Assembly (NCBI GenBank): GCA_022827905.1
Contig: JAJEIQ010000004.1
Span: forward strand, 1-64,000
DNA from: Pseudomonadales bacterium
GTDB lineage: Bacteria > Pseudomonadota > Gammaproteobacteria > Pseudomonadales > Azotimanducaceae
Length of the DNA stretch: 64,000 nt
Direction: 5' to 3'
Of this stretch, positions 17,198 to 24,588 are shown piece by piece. The notes beneath the pieces are model-generated. The model ran no database searches. It was given only the letters and a program-made list of their open reading frames with translations, and had not been told where the DNA came from. The position numbers and the translations under genes are program-made. The first letter of the stretch is position 1; every line of letters begins with the position of its first letter.

Positions 17198-17542
17198 GGG
17201 GTCGGCATTGCGCGCCATGGCGCCGACGTGCGGCGTCGGGATACAACGGCGCATAACTGATCTCCGCAAAACTCCTTGGCTTCGATTTCATGATTGTGGG
17301 ATAACCGCCCTGCCCTGGACCAGCAGTTTAACATCCACAGCGTACGCCGATCACACCAGGACACCAACCGCATCAAGATCCCGCAGATCCATACCCGGTT
17401 GATACTTTCATCTCAACCGCAGAACCGCTTTATTCGTCCTATCCCTCCATGTCAACCAGTTTGTATTCGGGCAACACCACAAGTCTCTCCTCAATAGTTC
17501 CAGCACCTTGATCAAAGCGTAGCGAGAACAAGGAAGGTGAGA
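17198..17542. other. intergenic stretch without a recognised gene
   Basis: About 345 bases between the second ATPase and the first palindrome of the cassette. Base composition drops from about 17270 onward. Short open frames exist on both strands, but none has a ribosome site or recognisable product. This is probably the left junction of the transferred cassette. Confidence 0.5.
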
Positions 17543-17562
17543 CACCCTCAAAGTTGAGGGTG
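17543..17562. promoter_or_regulatory. palindromic operator candidate, cassette site L1
   Basis: Perfect 9-bp inverted repeat CACCCTCAA-AG-TTGAGGGTG, containing the core CCCTC-N6-GAGGG (17545-17560). It lies about 120 bases upstream of the TonB receptor start. The same core recurs at 17603, 23335 and 23421. Confidence 0.65.
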
Positions 17563-17602
17563 ATACAAGGTTTAGTGAGCTACTCAGATCACACTTTGTA
17601 CC

Positions 17603-17618
17603 CTCTCGAAATGGAGGG
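17603..17618. promoter_or_regulatory. palindromic operator candidate, cassette site L2
   Basis: CTCTC-GAAATG-GAGGG, one base off the CCCTC-N6-GAGGG core. CTCGAAAT-N-GAGGGGAC is shared with site R2 at 23421. It is 58 bases centre-to-centre from L1 and about 63 bases upstream of the TonB receptor start. A candidate -10 (TGATAT, 17625-17630) follows, which would put the palindrome over the -35 region. Confidence 0.6.
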
Positions 17619-17680
17619 GACGCCTGATATGCGTTTCTCAGTAACCTACCGACAAAATGGCGATCGAGAGGGCGTACAGC

Positions 17681-20029
17681 ATGTCAGACAAAATAGTGAA
17701 CTTCTGCCTTGGGGCTTTGGCATTTGTGATTACGGCAACGCCAACAATCGTATTCGCAGAGTCAACGAGTGAACCCATCGATTCTTCGGCCAGGGAATCC
17801 GCTATAGAAGAAGTGGTCGTCACTGCCCGGCGCAGAGCGGAAAGTCTGCAGGACGTGCCCGTAACGGCCAGCGTGCTATCGGCCGATCTCATGGAGCGAC
17901 AAGCAATCGACACTATGGATGAGATGGCGAATCGAATTCCCAACTTTGTCATCATTAAAGGTGCATCTGGAGGAGGTGGCTCCTTACGACTACGAGGGAT
18001 TGGAACCAGCAACATCAGTGCGGCGTTCGACTCTGCAATTGCACTTAACATCGATGGTGTCGTTACCAACTCTATGAGGTTGGTGAACAACACGTTCATG
18101 GACTTAGAGCAAGTTGAATTATTGAAAGGGCCGCAGTCCTTATACTATGGCAAAAGCGCGTCCGCTGGTGTGTTAACAATGCGTTCAAACGATCCTGGCT
18201 CGGAGTTTGAAGCGGATATGAGCGTCAGCTATGAGTCGGAACTGGATACAACGACGGTGTTTGGTGTGATATCCGGTCCGCTTTCAGATACCCTTGGTAT
18301 GCGGCTCGCACTACAAAGTAAGGAAGCCGACGAACTTTTCAAGAATACTGCCCCGGGAGTTCGTAATTCAAAACGAGGTGAGGAGAGTTTTGACGCTCGC
18401 TTAACAACCGTCTGGGAACCATCAGACGCGTTGGATGTAAGACTGAAACTTGCGTATTCCGACTTTGAAAACGATGGCACTTTGTCCAATCACGATATGT
18501 TGTGCCCAGGCACACAACAAGATGTGATTGTTGGCGGGGTTGTCTACGGCCCAAGTGGTCTCGACTGCGACCCGTTTGACCGTGAAATCCAGTTTGGAGA
18601 TGCTAACCCAATTCTCCGAGGTAACTACCTGGGATGGGACGGCGTACCGTTCTCTGACCAAGAGGCAACTTTTGCGAGTCTTCAGGTAGCGTACGACCTG
18701 TCCGATACGCTTACGCTGAATTCAACAACGGGCTATTTTGATATTGACGATGAGAGCGTAGATGCATACGCCGGTAATCAGTTCGGGTTGGGAATAGGGC
18801 TTGCTCAAACCAAGCGAGAAGGGATATCGCAAGAAGTAAGGCTCGAAAGCTCATACGATGGACCAGTCAACTTCATGGCGGGCGTCTACTATCAGGACCG
18901 GGAAATCAACTTTGAATCAGGTGATGTTGCGCCGTTGTTCCTGCAATTTTTCGGACCGAACCCGGGAACCGGAGAAACGTTTGAGTGGCACAAGGTGCAC
19001 GACACGGACGCAGAAACCTGGTCTGCGTTCTTCAGCCTGGATTGGAACGTTACAGATCGACTGGATTTGACGGCGGGTGTGCGCTACACCGACGAAGAAG
19101 TGTCCAACACGTTAGAGTTGCCTTACGTCTACTTCCTCCTACCCGTGGCTATCCCGGTTGCTGGTTCATCAGGGTTCCAGTCGTCGCCGATCGAATTCGA
19201 AGACGATAACGTATCGCCCGAACTGAGCCTGCGATTCGCCGCGACTGATTCCACGATGATCTACGCGGCCTATAAAACAGGATTCAAGTCCGGCGGTGTA
19301 GACAATAGCGCGCTGCCCACCAATGTTTCGACACCCGCTTTGCAGGGGCTTATTTATGACTCAGAGACCTCTGATGGTTTTGAGGTTGGCACCAGATCTG
19401 ATCTGTTGGACGGTACGTTGCGCATCAACAGCACGTTCTATCGATACGTGTACGAAGACCTTCAAGTTCAGATCTTTAATGGCGCGACATTTCAGTATGT
19501 AACGCAAAACTTTGGTGAGGTGACAAGCCAGGGCGCTGAATTAGACCTGATCTGGGTCGTTGCAGACGGTCTGGCTTTGAACGCAAGTCTTTACTATTCC
19601 GATTCTGAACTCACCGACGACATTTTTGATCAAACCAACGTTAATCAGAAAGGGGAGCAGATCACAGGTAACGCGGGGTGGACTGCGCAGTTGGGATTGG
19701 ACTATTCCTGGCCTGTTGGCGACAACCTCAGAGCAGAGTTGTCGCTGCACACTCGCTACTCAGACGACTACAACCTGGCTAACGAAAGCCAAGTCTGGCA
19801 CCGACAGGATTCTTATTGGGTCGTTGATGCCTATGCTGCCCTCGAGAGTGCGGATGAACGTTGGAGATTGTCGATTACGGGCATCAACGTGTTCGATGAA
19901 GACTATGCTCTCGATGCGGGTGCATCGACCGGTCGGATCCCGAACGTAGAAGACAATGGCAGGTTCGATCAGAGACTTACCATCGCACCGGGTCGTTTGT
20001 TTACCTTTGAAGCGAAGTATCGTTTCTAA
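17681..20029 (+). CDS. TonB-dependent outer-membrane receptor
   Basis: Outer-membrane transporter of 782 residues. A signal peptide (about 1-26, ending IVFAES) is followed by a TonB-box-like IEEVVVTARRR, the plug domain (LQDVPVTASVL, LRGIGTSNIS, VELLKGPQSLYYGKSASAGV) and a 22-strand-type barrel ending in a C-terminal aromatic (KYRF). It resembles the FecA/CirA-like receptors for organic compounds common in marine proteobacteria; the substrate is unknown. The ATG at 17681 is preferred to 17657, which lacks a ribosome site. It heads an operon with the PhyH gene 19 bases downstream. Its GC is lower than the surroundings. Confidence 0.93.
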   Translation: MSDKIVNFCLGALAFVITATPTIVFAESTSEPIDSSARESAIEEVVVTARRRAESLQDVPVTASVLSADLMERQAIDTMDEMANRIPNFVIIKGASGGGGSLRLRGIGTSNISAAFDSAIALNIDGVVTNSMRLVNNTFMDLEQVELLKGPQSLYYGKSASAGVLTMRSNDPGSEFEADMSVSYESELDTTTVFGVISGPLSDTLGMRLALQSKEADELFKNTAPGVRNSKRGEESFDARLTTVWEPSDALDVRLKLAYSDFENDGTLSNHDMLCPGTQQDVIVGGVVYGPSGLDCDPFDREIQFGDANPILRGNYLGWDGVPFSDQEATFASLQVAYDLSDTLTLNSTTGYFDIDDESVDAYAGNQFGLGIGLAQTKREGISQEVRLESSYDGPVNFMAGVYYQDREINFESGDVAPLFLQFFGPNPGTGETFEWHKVHDTDAETWSAFFSLDWNVTDRLDLTAGVRYTDEEVSNTLELPYVYFLLPVAIPVAGSSGFQSSPIEFEDDNVSPELSLRFAATDSTMIYAAYKTGFKSGGVDNSALPTNVSTPALQGLIYDSETSDGFEVGTRSDLLDGTLRINSTFYRYVYEDLQVQIFNGATFQYVTQNFGEVTSQGAELDLIWVVADGLALNASLYYSDSELTDDIFDQTNVNQKGEQITGNAGWTAQLGLDYSWPVGDNLRAELSLHTRYSDDYNLANESQVWHRQDSYWVVDAYAALESADERWRLSITGINVFDEDYALDAGASTGRIPNVEDNGRFDQRLTIAPGRLFTFEAKYRF

Positions 20030-20048
20030 ATCTTCTGTGGGAGTAATC

Positions 20049-21341
20049 ATGGAACCAAATTTGCAAGACAAGCCTGTTATACCAATGAGTGAGTACGTAG
20101 AACTGCTCTCAGAGGGTTGGCGCGAGACGTTAGATAGTCGTCTCCAGATCTTCTTCAACCACATGAAAGAGACTTTGAGAGGCGAAACACAAACTATCTT
20201 ATTGGTACTGAGGAATGCGCCACCGCATCTTTCGCTGGCGGACAATGTTGGCAAGCTCTCTATTGTCATTTCCGAATCGAAGGTCAAAGTCACTCCCGAT
20301 GGCAACGCTCAACCAGACTTACTGATTGAAGCTGACTACACACACGCCTTGCCAATCGCTCAGGCTGTTGGAGAAGAAGCGATATCCAGAGCGGTGCACG
20401 AAGCAAAACATAACTATGGACAAGACTGTATTCGCGTCGAAGGCACGCTGCCTAAGGGTCACCTGCGAACGATTCTGAGTGCAGCCTGGGACCATATGGC
20501 CAGGCGCACACTCGAGAACCCAGACCTAGCCATGCGTGTTGTTCAGCAAGGACTGACACGCCAGGTCAACGCGGTGAAAGAGCTCGGCTATACGGTGATC
20601 GAGAACGCTATTTCTCCGGAACTTACTGAGTCATTAAGAAAGGTGATTCGGGAAGAGACTCTGTGTCACAACAACCTGCTGCAGGGCCGGGTTGATTCCA
20701 ATGGTCTCCTCGGAAGAGGTCGACCTTTTGAGGACATTGTTCAAATACCGAAGCTCAGAACGGTAGCTGAGACAGCTTTGGGATGCAATATGATGCTCTA
20801 CACAGTTGGTTCTGCTGTTTCGCTTTGCGGACCGGGCAATGTACCTCTGCACGCCGATATGCCAAATATTCCAGACCCTTACCCAAGGTGGGGCATGGTC
20901 GGTGTCGCTGTATGGGCGTTCGATGATTGGGTTGAAGAGGCGGGCACCACGTGGGTGATTCCTGGCAGTCACAAGCTACGAAGATTTCCTGGGGCAGAGG
21001 ATACAACGGACGGTGGTGTCCCAATCTTGATGCCGAAAGGATCAGTCACCTTTTTCACTCACGGTATTCACCACTGGCAGGGTGATCGGAGCTTGCAAGA
21101 ACCCAGAGTGACGCTTCACAACGCTTACTGCAGAGCTTTTTTGCGGCAGGCCGATGATTTCTCGCATATGGATGCCGCATTGCATCGGAATTCGCCTGTA
21201 CTCTCGAATCTCGTTGGGCGCAATGATCACTGGGGATTGTCTGGGCACATGGGGCACGACCCAAGCATTCAACAAACAGCGCTAAACCTAATGAACGACG
21301 CAGTGCAACAAGAATCGCTTAAAGCGGTTTGTGGAGGCTAA
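20049..21341 (+). CDS. phytanoyl-CoA dioxygenase-family enzyme with N-terminal SCP2-like domain
   Basis: Probable Fe(II)/2-oxoglutarate-dependent oxygenase of 430 residues. The C-terminal PhyH domain (about 180-400) carries HADMP (HxD facial-triad part), and the distal His probably lies in THGIHHWQGDRS, followed by RVTLHNAYCRAF. The first 150 residues look like an SCP2-type lipid-binding domain (QPDLLIEADYTHALPIAQ, RVEGTLPKGHLRTIL). That fusion suggests a hydrophobic substrate. A GGAG-type site lies before the ATG at 20049. It is cotranscribed with the TonB receptor. The domain assignment of the N-terminus is by eye. Confidence 0.82.
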   Translation: MEPNLQDKPVIPMSEYVELLSEGWRETLDSRLQIFFNHMKETLRGETQTILLVLRNAPPHLSLADNVGKLSIVISESKVKVTPDGNAQPDLLIEADYTHALPIAQAVGEEAISRAVHEAKHNYGQDCIRVEGTLPKGHLRTILSAAWDHMARRTLENPDLAMRVVQQGLTRQVNAVKELGYTVIENAISPELTESLRKVIREETLCHNNLLQGRVDSNGLLGRGRPFEDIVQIPKLRTVAETALGCNMMLYTVGSAVSLCGPGNVPLHADMPNIPDPYPRWGMVGVAVWAFDDWVEEAGTTWVIPGSHKLRRFPGAEDTTDGGVPILMPKGSVTFFTHGIHHWQGDRSLQEPRVTLHNAYCRAFLRQADDFSHMDAALHRNSPVLSNLVGRNDHWGLSGHMGHDPSIQQTALNLMNDAVQQESLKAVCGG

Positions 21342-21356
21342 CAGATGGCTTGCGGT

Positions 21357-21379
21357 GGTCAATGGTTCTTTCATTGGCC
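21357..21379. terminator. candidate stem-loop between convergent operons
   Basis: GGTCAATG-GTTCTTT-CATTGGCC forms an 8-bp stem (one G-U pair) with a 7-nt loop just after the PhyH stop. No strong U-tract follows, so it is a weak terminator candidate. It lies in the 140-base gap between two converging operons. Confidence 0.35.
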
Positions 21380-21481
21380 ATATTCCTCTGGTCTTGTGTC
21401 CACTTTATGATCGTTGCTAAGTATCAGAACGATGACACCATTTCGTAAATTCGATTTTTGCGTCCGAGAAAGGATGCCAAA

Positions 21482-22297
21482 TTATTCGCTTAAGGCTTCT
21501 TTTCGCCGGTCAACGGTTCCAAGAAGACCGAACGGAACGGCCAATGCAACGCAGTGTGTGGCGCTGGCAGCGTTGAATTTGGTGCGACAATTGTCAATAT
21601 GGTATCTGACCGTGGTAGTTGATATGCCAACCTCTTCGGATACTTCTGCGAAGGACAGTCCATTTGCAACAAGCTTTAGGCATTTCAGTTCCTGTAGTGT
21701 CAGGTGTGGTATAGATGCGTCGATGGGATCTTTAGCCTCGACGGCTTGCATGTGGGTCATAAACCTGTAGCCGAAATCCAAGAGCTCGGGAGATAGCTTA
21801 TCCGCGATATTAGAAAGGACCTTTAGATCAACGGAGCCACCCCATCCAATGTACCCGACTGTTCCCATCGGTTGATGTAAGGGTATGACGAGTAGGTTTT
21901 CCACGCCTAGATCCATCAACTGCTGATTGACGAACTTCTCATCCTGATCGAGCGGATCACGCCTGGAGTCTACGGACAGGCATGTGGCATATGGCAACCG
22001 TGTTGTCCAAACTCTCGAATCAGACTTGAGACTGAAGCGCCTTTTACGAACTCTTTCGAAAAACTCTGCCGGTAATCCTACGGCATCGGCACCTGCAATA
22101 GACTCTGCGTTGTCCAGATTGAACACATCCCTGAACGCCACAGCTAGGCCAAGGCCGAACAGCCTTCCAGCTTCGCTGAGCTTGCTGTAGGCGATTTCTT
22201 TTTGATCAAAGGAGCTAACCTCGCGTGAAATGGCGCGAAGTTCTTGCGCCAGTGCGGTGAAGTCGGATTCGCCTGTAGTGCTCTCGTTTTGGTTCAC
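21482..22297 (-). CDS. LuxR-family transcriptional regulator
   Basis: DNA-binding regulator of 271 residues. The C-terminal LuxR helix-turn-helix spans about 197-255 (LTLQELKCLKLVANGLSFAE, VGISTTTVRYHI). The N-terminal 180 residues resemble the autoinducer-binding/GAF-like fold (GVENLLVIPLHQPMGTVGYI), but the canonical acyl-homoserine-lactone pocket residues are not clearly conserved. It may sense a different small molecule, as LuxR solos do; no LuxI is present. It lies 127 bases downstream of the amidohydrolase on the same strand and is the obvious candidate to bind the CCCTC-N6-GAGGG sites flanking the cassette. Confidence 0.87.
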   Translation of the reverse strand: MNQNESTTGESDFTALAQELRAISREVSSFDQKEIAYSKLSEAGRLFGLGLAVAFRDVFNLDNAESIAGADAVGLPAEFFERVRKRRFSLKSDSRVWTTRLPYATCLSVDSRRDPLDQDEKFVNQQLMDLGVENLLVIPLHQPMGTVGYIGWGGSVDLKVLSNIADKLSPELLDFGYRFMTHMQAVEAKDPIDASIPHLTLQELKCLKLVANGLSFAEVSEEVGISTTTVRYHIDNCRTKFNAASATHCVALAVPFGLLGTVDRRKEALSE

Positions 22298-22321
22298 GCC
22301 ACGCCCTGAGTCTACGGTGCG

Positions 22322-22365
22322 AGAGCAACCACTTCATCAGCTTATGACTATGTTCTGGTTGCTCT
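22322..22365. promoter_or_regulatory. 10-bp inverted repeat upstream of luxR-family gene
   Basis: AGAGCAACCA and TGGTTGCTCT form a perfect 10-bp inverted repeat separated by 24 bases, 25 bases upstream of the regulator's ATG and after the amidohydrolase stop. It could be an operator for autoregulation or a weak intra-operon hairpin. The sequence is unlike the CCCTC palindromes. Confidence 0.45.
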
Positions 22366-22424
22366 AGGGCGTTGATTTTACCTGAGATAGTAGTAAACAG
22401 CTACATGTGTGAAACCCCGCAATC

Positions 22425-23240
22425 TCAGCCAAAAAAAATGCGTTCTGCTGTTCTCCAGGCGTAGTTTTCAGCAGCATCGCCAGTGAAGTGGTTGTTCGCT
22501 CCTTCAGGTCGCTTTTCATCAAATGAAAGTGCTGGAAAATCGGTTGCCCACATCAAGCGATCAGCTCCGTCATCGTTTCCAAAATCGATAATCTCGCGGG
22601 GCAGTCGCTGTTCTGCAATGACCGATGACATCCAATACAACCTCGGCCACTTACGCATTAGGGCTACGCATGAAGCAGCCCACGGTAGACCACCGTGACA
22701 CATAGCCACGTTAAGACTTGGAAAGTGCTCCATCACTACATCCAGGGCCATTGGATCCTGGAGCTGATCAGAGATGGGAATATGAGGCATGCCCACAGTA
22801 CAGCTAAGCACCAAACTTTCCTCTTCACAGGCTGCGTAGATAGGGAAGTACTTCGGGTGATCGTAGGGCAGCCCGGAGAAGACGCCTAGGACCTTTATCG
22901 CACGATAGCCCCGTTCCCGATAGCTTCGAATTTTGCGCATGTCTTGAAGCGCCGAAGAAGGTTGAACTGCCACGCAACCGACAAACCGATCTGGGTGTGT
23001 TTCTATCGCGGTATCAACGGCGCTTTGCAGGAGTTCCGAACCGTAGGGATCTGTTATCACTGCCTTTGCCACACCACCCGACTCCATGAGGTCTACGACG
23101 GCGTCCAGACCGGTGTATTCGGCTGAGTTTTTAAGAAGGTTAGGGGATCGCTTTGTACCAATCTCCAAGAGCTCTGGATCGAAAGGTGGCGCAAATTCGG
23201 GGTGATGTGCGTTCAACCAGCAATCTATGAGTTTCATCAT
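22425..23240 (-). CDS. amidohydrolase-2 (ACMSD-like) family protein
   Basis: TIM-barrel protein of 271 residues in the amidohydrolase-2 family (hydrolases and decarboxylases acting on aromatic or lactone acids). The C-terminal signature GADRLMWATDFPALSFD holds the usual late Asp, and CHGGLPWA and the GYRAIKVLG block fit the fold. The first strand reads LIDCWLNAHHPEF, without the usual HxH metal pair right after the strand, so metal binding may be altered or absent. Start ATG at 23240 (23237 also possible). It heads the minus-strand operon with luxR and has two palindromes upstream. Substrate unknown. Confidence 0.82.
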   Translation of the reverse strand: MMKLIDCWLNAHHPEFAPPFDPELLEIGTKRSPNLLKNSAEYTGLDAVVDLMESGGVAKAVITDPYGSELLQSAVDTAIETHPDRFVGCVAVQPSSALQDMRKIRSYRERGYRAIKVLGVFSGLPYDHPKYFPIYAACEEESLVLSCTVGMPHIPISDQLQDPMALDVVMEHFPSLNVAMCHGGLPWAASCVALMRKWPRLYWMSSVIAEQRLPREIIDFGNDDGADRLMWATDFPALSFDEKRPEGANNHFTGDAAENYAWRTAERIFFG

Positions 23241-23334
23241 CCTTCCAATCTCCCCTTTGGCTTTGTCGATTGCCCGATTGGTTTGTTCGATCCTAGAAAC
23301 TGTTTGATACTACAGTGAGCAGGTGAACTGAATA

Positions 23335-23350
23335 CCCTCGATTCTGAGGG
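23335..23350. promoter_or_regulatory. palindromic operator candidate, cassette site R1
   Basis: CCCTC-GATTCT-GAGGG, 95 bases upstream of the amidohydrolase start. It exactly matches the CCCTC-N6-GAGGG core seen at 17545, at the other end of the cassette. Confidence 0.6.
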
Positions 23351-23420
23351 GCTTGTTGTAGGCCGCGCGTGTTTTGAGATCGATGCCATGTGTATGCGTT
23401 TGCTGCGCAATCACCCTACT

Positions 23421-23436
23421 CCCTCGAAATAGAGGG
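23421..23436. promoter_or_regulatory. palindromic operator candidate, cassette site R2
   Basis: CCCTC-GAAATA-GAGGG, 86 bases centre-to-centre from R1. It shares CTCGAAAT-N-GAGGGGAC with site L2. It marks the right edge of the lower-GC cassette; the IS21-like scar begins 34 bases further on. Confidence 0.6.
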
Positions 23437-23469
23437 GACTCTGTTCTTTATTAATCCGTAGCTGTCAAT

Positions 23470-23516
23470 GGCAACTGAAAACTGCACACTTTTGGCAATT
23501 GAAAACTGCACACTTT
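23470..23516. repeat. tandem 24-bp repeats, IS21-type element end
   Basis: Two tandem units of GGCAA(C/T)TGAAAACTGCACAC followed by TTT, at 23470-23492 and 23494-23516. Paired repeats like these just beyond an istB 3' end match the terminal repeats of IS21-family elements. The adjacent istB fragment (23569-23706) supports this. Confidence 0.65.
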
Positions 23517-23568
23517 CGGGGAGGACGTCCGAGCGGCAGTGACGGCCTCCCGGGAACCGGCGCGGAGG

Positions 23569-23706
23569 TCACGCAGGGACTCCCCGGGCGCCTTCCTCGG
23601 GCCCGGCCCGCAGCAGGTCCTGGTGCTCCCGCATGCGGTAGCTGTTGCCGCGAATGTTGACGATGTGGTAGTGGTGCAGCAGGCGGCAGACGGGGATGCA
23701 GTCCAG
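23569..23706 (-). pseudogene. istB: IS21-family istB (ATPase helper) C-terminal remnant
   Basis: The minus-strand frame reads LDCIPVCRLLHHYHIVNIRG followed by NSYRMREHQDLL, a good match to the C-terminal end of IstB ATP-binding helper proteins. Nothing upstream resembles the Walker A part, so only about 45 residues survive. Together with the terminal repeats at 23470-23516 it is the scar of an IS21-type insertion whose left part was lost. Confidence 0.7.
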
Positions 23707-23731
23707 CTTTGGATGCCGATTGACACCCAAG

Positions 23732-23800
23732 GACTGCGACCAGTTCAGGTTCCTCGGCAATTGGCTGGCAGCACCGAATCGGAAGCCCCTGGTCGTCCGC
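23732..23800 (+). pseudogene. 5' fragment of a DUF4143 ATPase gene (copy of the 15806 gene)
   Basis: The plus-strand frame reads DCDQFRFLGNWLAAPNRKPL then VVR, matching RDQFNFLDNWLAGPNRKPLI at the start of the ATPase at 15806. By eye about 56 of 65 bases agree (15813-15877 against 23736-23800). Similarity ends before the Walker A motif. The fragment sits between the istB remnant and the PNPOx-like gene, in the same orientation as the intact gene. Confidence 0.75.
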
Positions 23801-23810
23801 TCGTCCGATC

Positions 23811-24494
23811 TCATTCCCAGAACGGTCGCTGCCAGCGCCAGTGTCGTTCAAAGCACAGTCCATGCCGCAGCTTCTCAACTCCTTCAGGCAGGCGCGGATC
23901 AGCCAGGGGCGAATCCAGCACGAGGCGCACGGGGACCGTCCCCGCCCAAACGGGATGTGAAACATCCGCCTCCGAATCGTTTGGCCCGCCGGAGCGCGTC
24001 TTTGCGGACGCCTCGTTGATGGGCAGGGACAGCACGGTCGTGGCATTCAACTCCCCTTGCGTCAACGGGCGCAATGACCGCCAGCGTTCGGGAAACAGGC
24101 TATTGATGAACGCTTCCAGTCTCCGCAGTTTCTCGTCCCGGTTCTGGACTTCCGCAGGCTTGCCGAAAACCATTACGGATCGATAGTTGGCCGAGTGATG
24201 GAGTCCGGAGCGGCCGAGCACGAACCCGTCGAGAACGGCCGCAGTGACGCAGACTGGCCCTTCGGTTGCTGCAATCAACGCCGCGCTGGCCCGTGACCCG
24301 TGCCAGTAGATGTGATCGCCTCGCCGCCAGTGAATGGTCGGCGTCACCCGTGGCTCTCCATTGACTAGGTAGCCCACGTAGGACATCGGCGTCGCGTCGA
24401 GTATGGCGTGGATTGTCGCGAGCTGATGGGAGCCGCGTTGGCGCTTTCGACGTAAACGCGTTCGTTCAGTTTCCTCCAGGTGGTCACGGGTCAT
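23811..24494 (-). CDS. pyridoxamine 5'-phosphate oxidase-like flavin/split-barrel protein
   Basis: A protein of 227 residues in the FMN-binding split-barrel class of PF12900 type: MSYVGYLVNGEPRVTPTIHW, HIYWHGSRASAALIA, GFVLGRSGLHHSANYRSVMV. Such proteins bind flavin or heme; activity is not established for most. It is divergent from the MocR regulator (94 bases between start codons), a frequent pairing in which the regulator controls the split-barrel gene. The first 25 bases around its start codon are repeated in inverted orientation at the start of the serine hydrolase at 26091. Confidence 0.85.
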   Translation of the reverse strand: MTRDHLEETERTRLRRKRQRGSHQLATIHAILDATPMSYVGYLVNGEPRVTPTIHWRRGDHIYWHGSRASAALIAATEGPVCVTAAVLDGFVLGRSGLHHSANYRSVMVFGKPAEVQNRDEKLRRLEAFINSLFPERWRSLRPLTQGELNATTVLSLPINEASAKTRSGGPNDSEADVSHPVWAGTVPVRLVLDSPLADPRLPEGVEKLRHGLCFERHWRWQRPFWE

Positions 24495-24502
24495 TGCTCA
24501 GG
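24478..24502 (-). repeat. 25-bp inverted repeat, left arm
   Basis: Reading on the minus strand, CCTGAGCAATGACCCGTGAC followed by CACCT contains the start codon and first codons (MTRDHL) of the PNPOx-like gene. A perfect plus-strand copy is at 26083-26107. The arms enclose the mocR gene. Confidence 0.85.
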
Positions 24503-24525
24503 TCCCTCAATAAACCGGCACCACT

Positions 24526-24537
24526 ATCCAATTGGAT
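24526..24537. promoter_or_regulatory. candidate MocR operator
   Basis: ATCCAATTGGAT is a perfect 12-bp palindrome in the divergent promoter between the PNPOx-like gene and mocR. Related steps follow (CTCCAATATCTGG at 24553, CTATGGTACCAAT at 24571), giving a spaced series of CCAAT-containing sites. MocR/PdxR regulators usually bind repeated sites in such divergent regions. Prediction only. Confidence 0.4.
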
Positions 24538-24588
24538 TGGCTGGAAAAAAAGCTCCAATATCTGGAATTTCTATGGTACCAATACCAC

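Noticed and set aside
17198-17680. Cobalamin or other riboswitch upstream of the TonB receptor
   Set aside because: No recognisable conserved core (for example a B12-box) was seen; the palindromes explain the structure better.
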